NCBI GenBank assembly: GCA_013812065.1
Contig: JACCUC010000092.1
Span: forward strand, 1 to 5,272
Origin: Thermoleophilaceae bacterium
GTDB taxonomy: Bacteria > Actinomycetota > Thermoleophilia > Solirubrobacterales > Thermoleophilaceae
Direction of reading: 5' to 3'
DNA: 5,272 nucleotides
Below the pieces are notes generated by a model. That model ran no database searches and was not told the DNA's origin. It saw only the letters and a list, made by a program, of their open reading frames with translations. The position numbers were made by a program, and so were the translations under genes. Shown piece by piece: positions 1-5,272 of the stretch; positions within the stretch are counted from its first letter, which is position 1; each line of letters opens with the position of its first letter.

Positions 1-858
1 GCGAATCCGACCGGGTCGTTCAAGGATCGCGGCATGACCGTGGCCGTCTCCGCGGCCATCCGCGAGGGTGCCGAGGCGGTCATCTGCGCCTCGACCGGCA
101 ACACCGCGGCGAGCGCGGCGGCCTACGCGGCGAGGGCCGGCCTGGCCGGCGCGGTGATCGTCCCCGAGGGCAAGATCGCCACCGGCAAGCTCGCCCAGGC
201 GCTCATGCACGGCGCCCGCGTGGTCGCGCTGCGCGGGAACTTCGACGAGGCCCTGCGACTCGTCCGCGAGCTCGTCGACCGCCACCCGATCTCGCTCGTC
301 AACTCGGTCAACGAGTTCCGCATCGAAGGCCAGAAGACCGCGGCCTTCGAGGTCTGCGACGGCCTCGAGGACGCCCCCGACGCGCTCTGCATACCGGTCG
401 GAAACGCCGGCAACATCACCTCCTGGCACAAGGGCTTCGGCGAGTACGGCGTCGCTCCGCAGCTGCACGGCTTCCAGGCCGAGGGGGCGGCGCCGCTCGT
501 GCACGGCGCGCCGGTGGCCCAGCCCGAGACCGTGGCCTCGGCCATCCGCATCGGCAACCCGGCGCGCTGGGAAGAGGCCATGAACGCCGTCACCTCCTCG
601 CGCGGATCGATCCGCATCGTCTCGGACGCCGAGATCCTCGCCGCCTACCGCTTCGTCGCCGCCGCGGAGGGTGTCTTCTGCGAGCCGGCCTCGGCGGCGT
701 CGGTGGCCGGGCTGCTCAAGTACGGCGCCGACGGTCGCGTGGTCTGCGTGCTGACCGGGCACGGCCTCAAGGACCCGACGGCGGCGCTCGACCAGGCGCG
801 CTCGGTGATTCCGTGCGAGCCCGAGCTCGCGAAGGTGGAGGAGGTCGTGCTCGGCTGA
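1..858 (+). CDS. thrC: Threonine synthase, 5'-truncated by window edge
   Basis: Threonine synthase is a cytoplasmic PLP enzyme (fold type II) that converts O-phospho-L-homoserine to L-threonine and phosphate, the last step of threonine synthesis. The reading frame is open from base 1, so the start lies upstream; 285 codons are present. The second to twelfth codons read NPTGSFKDRGM, the family signature, with the PLP-binding lysine at codon 8 (bases 22-24). Further marks are STGNT (codons 31-35), the glycine-rich phosphate-binding loop PVGNAGNIT (about 132-140), EPASAAS (about 228-234) and TGHGLKDP (about 252-259). Compared with the roughly 350-360 residues usual for short actinobacterial ThrC, about 60 N-terminal residues are missing. 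The stop TGA overlaps the thrB start by one base, so the two are probably translationally coupled. No frameshift or missing key residue is seen. The identification is firm; only the start is unknown. Confidence 0.97.
   Translation, partial: ANPTGSFKDRGMTVAVSAAIREGAEAVICASTGNTAASAAAYAARAGLAGAVIVPEGKIATGKLAQALMHGARVVALRGNFDEALRLVRELVDRHPISLVNSVNEFRIEGQKTAAFEVCDGLEDAPDALCIPVGNAGNITSWHKGFGEYGVAPQLHGFQAEGAAPLVHGAPVAQPETVASAIRIGNPARWEEAMNAVTSSRGSIRIVSDAEILAAYRFVAAAEGVFCEPASAASVAGLLKYGADGRVVCVLTGHGLKDPTAALDQARSVIPCEPELAKVEEVVLG
837..844 (+). promoter_or_regulatory. Ribosome binding site of thrB, inside the thrC end
   Basis: The purine run GGAGGAGG lies within the last codons of thrC. It is 13 bases before the ATG at 858 and 28 bases before the alternative ATG at 873. 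This supports the start at 858, although the spacing is slightly long. Confidence 0.55.
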
Positions 859-1712
859 TGCATCGCCGCCGCATGATCCGCGTGCCCGCATCCTCGGCCA
901 ACCTCGGCCCCGGATACGACTCCCTGGCCGCGGCGCTCGCGCTCCACCTCGAGCTCGAGGTCGAGGAGACCGGCGAGCTGACCGTCGAGAGCGACCTGCC
1001 CGGCGTTCCCCTCGATCGCGCTAACCTGATCGTGCGGGCGTTCGAGTCGCTGGGTCCGGCCGACGGCTTCTCGTTCCGAGTGCGCTCGCAGATTCCGCTC
1101 GAGGCCGGTCTCGGGTCGAGCGCGGCGGCGATCGTCGCGGGCCTCGTCGCCGCCGATCACATCTTCGAGCTCGACGCCGACCTGCTCGCCGCGGCGACCG
1201 CGCTCGAGGGCCATCCCGACAACGTCGCGGCCTCGCTGCACGGTGGCTTCGTGATCTGCCACGACGGCGGAGCCGAGCGCTTCGACCCGGGGCCCGGGCT
1301 CGAGACCGTGGTCGCGATTCCGCCCGAGCGCGTGGCGACGTTCTCGGCGCGCGCCGCCCTGCCATCCGAGGTCCCGATGGCCGACGCCGTACACAACACC
1401 GCACACGCGGCGATGCTCGTGCTCGGGCTCTCCCGCGGCGACCTCGACCTCGTGGCGCTGGGTCTCTCGGACCGCCTTCACCAGCCGCGCCGCGCGCACC
1501 TGTACCCCCGGTCGATGGAGCTGCTCGGGCGGGCGGGCGAGCTCGGCGCGGTGGGGGCATCGATCTCCGGGGCGGGCCCCGCCGTACTCTTCTGGTCGCA
1601 CTCGGAGGGGACGGGACGGCTCGTCTCGCAGCTCGCTGAGGAGGTGCCGGACTGGGAGGTCCGGCGGGTCTCCTTCGAGCCCGAGGGCGCGACGGTCAGG
1701 GCGATCGCCTGA
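858..1712 (+). CDS. thrB: Homoserine kinase (GHMP kinase family)
   Basis: Homoserine kinase phosphorylates L-homoserine with ATP to O-phosphohomoserine, the substrate of the ThrC enzyme encoded just upstream. The 284-residue product has the three GHMP kinase motifs in order. PASSANLGPGYDS (residues 10-22) is motif 1. The ATP-binding loop PLEAGLGSSAA (80-90) is motif 2. GASISGAGPAVLF (233-245) is motif 3. EGHPDNVAASLHGG (117-130), typical of ThrB, separates it from mevalonate and galactose kinases. Length is close to family norms; M. tuberculosis ThrB is slightly longer. The start at 858 was chosen because its ATG overlaps the thrC stop (TGATG) and follows GGAGGAGG. An ATG at 873 (MIRVPASSANLG) also fits the conserved N terminus and would remove five residues. 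The gene belongs to the thrC-thrB operon; hom, often the first gene of this operon, would lie outside the window. It converges on dprE2, with 12 bases between stop codons. Confidence 0.96.
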   Translation: MHRRRMIRVPASSANLGPGYDSLAAALALHLELEVEETGELTVESDLPGVPLDRANLIVRAFESLGPADGFSFRVRSQIPLEAGLGSSAAAIVAGLVAADHIFELDADLLAAATALEGHPDNVAASLHGGFVICHDGGAERFDPGPGLETVVAIPPERVATFSARAALPSEVPMADAVHNTAHAAMLVLGLSRGDLDLVALGLSDRLHQPRRAHLYPRSMELLGRAGELGAVGASISGAGPAVLFWSHSEGTGRLVSQLAEEVPDWEVRRVSFEPEGATVRAIA

Positions 1713-1727
1713 GCGCTCCGCCGCTCA
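1710..1727. repeat. Inverted repeat joining the two convergent stop codons
   Basis: TGAGCG (1710-1715) and CGCTCA (1722-1727) are perfect inverted copies around a six-base spacer. The left arm starts with the TGA stop of thrB. The right arm, read on the - strand, starts with the TGA stop of dprE2. It could fold into a short hairpin from either strand and help both transcripts end. The stem is only six pairs and no T-run follows on either side, so a classical intrinsic terminator is not demonstrated. The symmetry may be chance. Confidence 0.35.
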
Positions 1728-2489
1728 CATGGGCAGGCGGCGAAACACCGGCCGCGGCATGTGACGCAGGACCGACATCACGTAGCGCAGCGCCGGGGGA
1801 GCCCAGACGGTGTGCGCTCCCCGGGCCAGGCCGTCGAGGGTCGCCTCGGCCACCTTCTCGGGTGTCGTGGCGAGTGGCGCGGCGTCGAGCCCGGCCGTCA
1901 TCCGCGTATGGACGAAGCCGGGGCGGACGACGAGCACGTTGACGCCCGTCCCGGCCAGCGCGTCGCCGAGCCCCTGAGCGAAGGCGTCGAGCCCCGCCTT
2001 CGAGGAGCCGTAGACGAAGTTCGACCGCCGTGGCCGCTCCCCGGCGACGGTCGAGAGGACGGCGATCGTCCCGTGCCCCTGCGCGCGCATGCGCTCGGCA
2101 CAGGGAACGATCGCCGAGACGAGCCCGAGGAAGTTCGTGTGCACGACAGCGCGCGCGGCCGCGCCGTCGCGCTCGGCGACGGCCTGGTCGCCCAGGACGC
2201 CGGCGGCGACGAGCACGACGTCGAAGTCGCCGTGGCGGTCGAAGACGTCGTCCACGAGCCGCGCGTGCGCCTCGGCGTCGTCGCCTGCGTCGAAGCGAAC
2301 GGTCTCGACGTCCGTCGCACCGGCCGTCCGCAGCTCCTCGGCCGCCGCGCTCAGCGACTCGGGCCGCCGGGCGGCCAGGACGACCGTCCGCGCCCGGCGC
2401 GCGACGAGCGCGCGCACCGTGGCGAGCGCGATCTCCGATCCGCCGCCGAGGACGAGCACCGAGTCCAGATCGCCGAGCGCGTCCTTCAC
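1725..2489 (-). CDS. dprE2: Decaprenylphosphoryl-2-keto-beta-D-erythro-pentose reductase (SDR family)
   Basis: DprE2 reduces the 2-keto intermediate made by DprE1, completing C2 epimerisation of decaprenylphosphoryl-ribose to decaprenylphosphoryl-arabinose. The protein is a short-chain dehydrogenase/reductase. The nucleotide-binding glycine motif is GGGSEIA (residues 15-21), after strand VLVL. Catalytic candidates are Asn119, Ser146 in LSTVAGER, Tyr160 and Lys164 in NFVYGSSKAGLD. The C-terminal part (APPALRYVMSVLRHMP followed by FRRLPM) matches the DprE2 tail as remembered from M. tuberculosis, with almost no divergence in this stretch, and separates it from generic SDRs. Length with the GTG start at 2489 is 254 residues, the same as recalled for M. 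tuberculosis DprE2. That GTG overlaps the dprE1 stop in a four-base GTGA, indicating translational coupling. The frame stays open upstream to 3197, but that part lies inside dprE1 in another frame and is not coding. DprE1 and DprE2 are known to act as a pair. Confidence 0.93.
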   Translation of the reverse strand: MKDALGDLDSVLVLGGGSEIALATVRALVARRARTVVLAARRPESLSAAAEELRTAGATDVETVRFDAGDDAEAHARLVDDVFDRHGDFDVVLVAAGVLGDQAVAERDGAAARAVVHTNFLGLVSAIVPCAERMRAQGHGTIAVLSTVAGERPRRSNFVYGSSKAGLDAFAQGLGDALAGTGVNVLVVRPGFVHTRMTAGLDAAPLATTPEKVAEATLDGLARGAHTVWAPPALRYVMSVLRHMPRPVFRRLPM

Positions 2490-3976
2490 GGCCCGCCCAC
2501 GAGGTCGAGGCGCCGCGCCAGGTCGGAGCGCAGCGACCCCTCGGGGTCGAGTCCCGCGCGTAGCTCCCGCCAGTGCTTGAGCTGGGGGTACATGCGCTCG
2601 AGCAGCTCCCGGCGCAGCCGCGAGTCCTTGGCCAGATATACGCGCCCGTCCGCCGCGGCGACGAGCTGGTCGAGCTCGTCGAGGAAGGGCGCGAGCTCGG
2701 TGTGGCCGGCGGGGAGATCGACGGCGAGGGTCCAGCCGGGGATCGGAAAGGAGAGCAGGTCGCGTCCCGCGCCGAAGCGCTTGAGCACGGCGAGGAACGC
2801 GGGGCGCCGCTCGCCCGAAAGGCGCTCGAGCACGGTGCGCAGGGCATCCTCGGCACCGAAGGGGACCACGAGCTGATACTGCAGCAGCCCGCGCGGCCCG
2901 TAGAGGCGGTTCCAGTCGCGGACGCCGTCGAGCGGGTTGAAGAAGGTGTGCAGCGGCTCGAGCCGGCCGCGCTCGAGGCGGGGCGCGCGGCGGAAGTAAG
3001 CTTCGTTTAAAGCCCGCACCGCCGGCGCGGAGAGCAGGCCCGACGGTACGCCGCGCGGAGCCGAGAGCACTCGGGGGGTAGCGAACCCCGGCATGGTGTC
3101 GCGCTCGCCGCGGGGGAGCTCGTCGCGGGTCGCGTGGTCGCCGCGCATGAGGACCGAGCGTCCCAGGCCGCGCCCGCGCGCCAGGCAGTCGATCCACGCC
3201 ACCGAGTAGCGGTAGCCCTCGTCGCCGCGCTCCATGCGGTCGAGCACGTCGTCGAGGTCGCGGGCGCGCTCGGTGTCGACGCGCACGCGGTCGGTCTCCG
3301 CGGCGATCAGCTCGATGGTCGCCTCGACGACCGCGCCCGTGAGCCCCATGCCCCCCGCGGTGGCGCCGAAGGCATCGGGCTCGCCCTCCGGGGTGACGGT
3401 CCGCCGGCCGCCGCCGGGAGTCACGAGCTCGAAGGCGCGCAGGTGGTCGCAGAAGCTGCCCTCGCGGTGGTGGTTCTTCCCGTGCACGTCGGCGGCGATC
3501 GCTCCCCCCACGGTGACCTGGCTCGTGCCGGGGAGGACGGGCGGGAACCAGCCGAAGGGAAGCGTAAGCCGCGCCAGCTCGGCGATCGAGAGGCCGGCGC
3601 CCACGGTGATCAGCCCGCGCGCGACGTCGAAGTCACGGACATTTCGCAGGCCGGTGAGCGAGAGCACTCGGCCGCCGGCGTTCTGGGCCGCGTCGCCGTA
3701 GGAGCGGCCGAGGCCCCGGGCGATCGCCCCGCGCGCGCCGCCGTGGCCGAGGATCGCGGTGACCTCCTCGGCGTCGACCGGCCGGTGCAGGGTCGCCAGG
3801 GTCGGCGCCGTCCGGCCCCAACCGCTCAAGAGCGCCGGCTCACCGCCACTCGTCGATGATCTGCCTCCCGCCGCTTCGTGCCCCGCCCGCGCCCCGTGCG
3901 GCTGCGCGCCGTTGCCCTCCGACCGCCCGCGGCGCCACGAGATCCGATCCCGGACGCTAGGCCCCGACGTAGACAC
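2486..3976 (-). CDS. dprE1: Decaprenylphosphoryl-beta-D-ribose 2'-oxidase, FAD-dependent (start uncertain)
   Basis: DprE1 oxidises the 2-hydroxyl of decaprenylphosphoryl-ribose to a ketone, which DprE2 then reduces. It belongs to the VAO/FAD_binding_4 flavoenzymes with an ALO-type C-terminal substrate domain. Numbered from the GTG at 3976 (496 residues), visible features are GWGRTAPT (52-59), the FAD loop ARGLGRSYGD (86-95), LPGTSQVTVGGAIAADVHGKNHH (split here: glycine-rich part 149-160, His165 in VHGKNHH matching His132 of M. tuberculosis), FPIPGW before residue 416, and RVYLAKDSR with Tyr447 and Lys450 matching Tyr415 and Lys418. Residue 418 is Ala where M. tuberculosis has Cys387. The start is unclear. 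GTG 3976 overlaps ubiA by 20 bases and adds about 35 poorly conserved, Arg/Gly-rich residues relative to the 461-residue mycobacterial protein. TTG 3829 gives 447 residues starting right before SGWGRT. No other ATG, GTG or TTG lies in frame between them. The identification is firm. Confidence 0.94.
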   Translation of the reverse strand: MSTSGPSVRDRISWRRGRSEGNGAQPHGARAGHEAAGGRSSTSGGEPALLSGWGRTAPTLATLHRPVDAEEVTAILGHGGARGAIARGLGRSYGDAAQNAGGRVLSLTGLRNVRDFDVARGLITVGAGLSIAELARLTLPFGWFPPVLPGTSQVTVGGAIAADVHGKNHHREGSFCDHLRAFELVTPGGGRRTVTPEGEPDAFGATAGGMGLTGAVVEATIELIAAETDRVRVDTERARDLDDVLDRMERGDEGYRYSVAWIDCLARGRGLGRSVLMRGDHATRDELPRGERDTMPGFATPRVLSAPRGVPSGLLSAPAVRALNEAYFRRAPRLERGRLEPLHTFFNPLDGVRDWNRLYGPRGLLQYQLVVPFGAEDALRTVLERLSGERRPAFLAVLKRFGAGRDLLSFPIPGWTLAVDLPAGHTELAPFLDELDQLVAAADGRVYLAKDSRLRRELLERMYPQLKHWRELRAGLDPEGSLRSDLARRLDLVGGP

Positions 3977-4946
3977 CGAGTCCGAAGATCGCTGCCCACG
4001 CCACGGCGGCCGCCTGCAGCCCGCGATCGCTGAGCACGAGGTCCTCCGGTGCCTGCTCGCGCTCGGCCTCGAGCAGCAGTGCCCAGCGCAGGATGAAGAG
4101 CACGAAGGGGAGGATCGACAGCTCGAAGAACGGCAGGGCCGCCTTGGACGGCGCCTGCTCGAACGCCCACAGGCAGTACGCGAGCAGGGTCACCGCCGCA
4201 GCGATCACCCTGATCTCGCGCAGGTAAGTGAGCGAGTAGATGCCGAGCGTCGTGCGCGTCGCCGTGCGCTCCGGGCCGAGCTCAGCGTGCTCGCCGGCGC
4301 GCTTGCCGGCAACCATGAAGAGCGAGCCGAACGAGGCGACGATCAAGAACCAGCGCGAGAGCGGCACGTCGACCGCGAGCCCGCCCGCCACCGCACGGAC
4401 GATGAAGAACGAGGCCACCGTGACGATGTCGAGCACCGCGACGTGGCGCAGGCGGAGCGTGTAGGCGGTGGTGAGCACCAGGTACCCGGCGACCACGGCG
4501 AGCAGCTCGAGGCGGACCGCGGCGGCGACGACGAGGCCGCCGACGAGCAGGGCGACGCCCACGAGGACCGCCGCGCGCGTAGAGATCACCCCGGCGGCGA
4601 TCGGCCGGTGTCGCTTGGTCGGGTGGCGGCGGTCGGCGTCGATGTCGCGCGCGTCGTTCAGCAGGTACGTTCCGCTCGCGACGAGGCAGAAGGCGACAAA
4701 GGCGAGCGCCACGGCGAGTGCGGCTTCGGGCTCGGTTAGGACCCCGGCGGCTCCCGGGGCGGCGAGCACGAGGACGTTCTTCGTCCACTGCCGGGGACGC
4801 GCCGCGCGCACGAGGCCGCGCACGGACGAGCCGCGGCCACGCGCGGGCGTATCCGCGCCGGCGGAGGGGTCGGGCGGACGCGCGCCCAATCCGTGCTGCG
4901 GGATGCTCGCCTCGCCCGACGGCGCGGCGTCCAGCGAGTTCGACAA
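3957..4946 (-). CDS. ubiA: Decaprenyl-phosphate phosphoribosyltransferase, UbiA family (DPPR synthase)
   Basis: This integral membrane prenyltransferase-fold enzyme transfers 5-phosphoribose from PRPP to decaprenyl phosphate, the first committed step of DPA synthesis. With the TTG start at 4946 it has 329 residues. RPRQWTKNVLVLAAP (about 50-64) precedes the first helix. The UbiA Asp-rich motif NDARDIDAD is at 97-105, followed by HPTKRHRPIAAG. GSLFMVAGKR (about 207-216) is characteristic of the phosphoribosyl branch, and PEDLVLSDR-LQ lies near the C terminus. These match M. tuberculosis Rv3806c (about 302 residues) rather than menaquinone or heme UbiA enzymes. Hydrophobic segments recur through the protein, consistent with the usual eight or nine helices. 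The TTG start was chosen because AGGAGG lies nine bases before it. An upstream GTG (5054) would overlap the preceding gene by 46 bases, and a GTG near 4823 would remove the unconserved Ala/Gly/Pro-rich N-terminal extension. dprE1 follows on the same strand. Confidence 0.92.
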   Translation of the reverse strand: MSNSLDAAPSGEASIPQHGLGARPPDPSAGADTPARGRGSSVRGLVRAARPRQWTKNVLVLAAPGAAGVLTEPEAALAVALAFVAFCLVASGTYLLNDARDIDADRRHPTKRHRPIAAGVISTRAAVLVGVALLVGGLVVAAAVRLELLAVVAGYLVLTTAYTLRLRHVAVLDIVTVASFFIVRAVAGGLAVDVPLSRWFLIVASFGSLFMVAGKRAGEHAELGPERTATRTTLGIYSLTYLREIRVIAAAVTLLAYCLWAFEQAPSKAALPFFELSILPFVLFILRWALLLEAEREQAPEDLVLSDRGLQAAAVAWAAIFGLGVYVGA

Positions 4947-4955
4947 GAGGAACGG

Positions 4956-4961
4956 CCTCCT
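4956..4961 (-). promoter_or_regulatory. Ribosome binding site supporting the ubiA TTG start
   Basis: On the - strand AGGAGG is followed by nine bases and then TTG (4946-4944). This is the best Shine-Dalgarno match with good spacing in the ubiA start region, and it decides the start chosen here. The GTG at 5054 has no comparable signal in view. Confidence 0.6.
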
Positions 4962-4983
4962 GGCCTCGGGAAGCGACGCGAGA

Positions 4984-5012
4984 ACCTTAGCTTGGCGGTC
5001 GAGTGACCTCAG
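4984..5012 (-). promoter_or_regulatory. Possible weak promoter before ubiA
   Basis: In the 62-base gap between the upstream membrane-protein gene and ubiA, the - strand reads TAAGGT (4989-4984), a fair -10 match. CTGAGG (5012-5007) lies 17 bases earlier and is only a partial -35 match. A transcript from here would have a leader of about 30 bases before the TTG. The match is weak, and read-through from the upstream gene is equally possible. Confidence 0.2.
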
Positions 5013-5272
5013 AGAACGGGAAGTGACGCCCGCGTCGCGACGATGAATGCGCACAGGGCGAGCACCGCGCCGCGAAGCGCCCGTCCGGGGTCAGCCAGCG
5101 CGGCAAGCGGCAGGACCCAGACCACGTACCAGGGCATGAGCCACGCGGTCGTGGCGAGCGCGACGAGCGTCGCCCACCCCGCCGCCGCGATCGGGTCGCC
5201 TCCGCGCCAGACGCGGGCGCAGAGCAGCGCCAGAGCCGCGACGAGCATCAGCGCGCCCGCCAGGCGCACCCC
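5009..5272 (-). CDS. Multi-pass membrane protein, C-terminal fragment, probably GT-C-type glycosyltransferase
   Basis: The frame is open to the right edge of the window, so only the last 87 codons are seen and the start lies outside. The fragment is strongly hydrophobic, with about three to four membrane segments. One lies near the beginning (LAGALMLVAALALLCARVW). A long Ala/Leu/Trp-rich stretch runs through WATLVALATTAWLMPWYVVW and on into VLPLAALADP. A last helix ends a few residues before the C terminus (RASLPVL). A Pro-Trp-Tyr followed by a hydrophobic helix and a Leu-Pro pair near the C terminus is common in polyprenyl-phosphate-sugar-dependent GT-C enzymes such as the GT87 and mannosyltransferase families, which suggests that class. 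The catalytic N-terminal loop that would prove it is not in the window. It is on the same strand as ubiA, 62 bases upstream, so it may belong to the same envelope-glycan unit. Another polytopic membrane protein remains possible. Confidence 0.6.
   Translation of the reverse strand, partial: GVRLAGALMLVAALALLCARVWRGGDPIAAAGWATLVALATTAWLMPWYVVWVLPLAALADPGRALRGAVLALCAFIVATRASLPVL

Noticed and set aside
947..960. 14-base palindrome CCTCGAGCTCGAGG
   Set aside because: It lies within thrB and encodes a Leu-Glu-Leu-Glu stretch with the preferred CTC and GAG codons, which produces the symmetry without any need for a regulatory role.
645..1601. Long open frame on the - strand opposite thrC and thrB (318 codons)
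   Set aside because: It lies opposite two firmly identified genes. Its product is Arg/Glu/Gly-rich low-complexity sequence with no recognisable family, as expected for an antisense frame in GC-rich DNA.
1701..1708. GCGATCGC octamer like the cyanobacterial HIP1 repeat, with similar GCGATCGC-type words elsewhere
   Set aside because: Such words are expected in DNA this GC-rich with many GCG-ATC-GCC codon runs. Their number is low and the genes are actinobacterial in type.
1761..2876. Long + strand open frame opposite dprE2 and the end of dprE1 (371 codons)
   Set aside because: It is antisense to two conserved enzymes. Its composition is Arg/Glu/Gly/Ser-rich and no motif is present.
2490..3197. 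Possible N-terminal extension or fused domain of DprE2, because its frame stays open upstream
   Set aside because: The region is occupied by dprE1 in another frame, the extra translation is Arg/Pro/Ala-rich without motifs, and the GTG at 2489 gives exactly the expected 254 residues.
3134..3859. + strand open frame opposite dprE1 (241 codons)
   Set aside because: It is antisense to the conserved FAD domain of DprE1; the Ala/Gly/His-rich translation shows no family features.
3759..4739. + strand open frame opposite ubiA and the start of dprE1 (326 codons)
   Set aside because: Its Glu/Arg/Asp-rich product is the antisense image of membrane-protein codons and is not a plausible charged protein gene.

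Overview
The window is very GC-rich (roughly 70% or more by eye, with codons ending mostly in G or C). It is almost entirely coding, with short gaps and overlapping genes. Gene content and protein similarity point to a high-GC actinobacterium. The proteins resemble mycobacterial relatives, as recalled from memory, but differ enough that a non-mycobacterial, possibly deep-branching actinobacterial lineage is more likely than Mycobacterium itself. The lineage assignment is an inference.

Layout: the left third (1-1712, + strand) holds the end of a threonine biosynthesis unit. It consists of thrC (threonine synthase, 5' end outside the window) and thrB (homoserine kinase), joined by a one-base stop/start overlap. 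The right two thirds (1725-5272, - strand) form a second unit that converges on the first. Read in its own direction it contains the C-terminal end of a multi-pass membrane protein (probably a GT-C-type glycosyltransferase), a UbiA-family decaprenyl-phosphate phosphoribosyltransferase, DprE1 and DprE2. The two units meet tail to tail with 12 bases between stop codons. A small inverted repeat contains both stops.

The - strand genes encode most of the route to decaprenylphosphoryl-beta-D-arabinose (DPA), the lipid-linked donor of D-arabinofuranose. UbiA makes decaprenylphosphoryl-5-phosphoribose from PRPP and a polyprenyl phosphate. A phosphatase not found in this window would remove the 5-phosphate. 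DprE1 (FAD oxidase) and DprE2 (NAD(P)H reductase) then epimerise C2 of the ribose to give arabinose. The truncated membrane protein upstream could be a polyprenyl-phosphate-sugar-dependent glycosyltransferase acting in the same envelope pathway.

The most notable observations are the compact ubiA-dprE1-dprE2 cluster, which in M. tuberculosis is split between two places in the arabinan region, and an alanine in DprE1 at the position of the benzothiazinone-target cysteine (Cys387 in M. tuberculosis). The start codons of ubiA and dprE1 are also uncertain. I saw no tRNA, rRNA, CRISPR array, insertion sequence or riboswitch. No gene-free stretch exceeds 300 bases.
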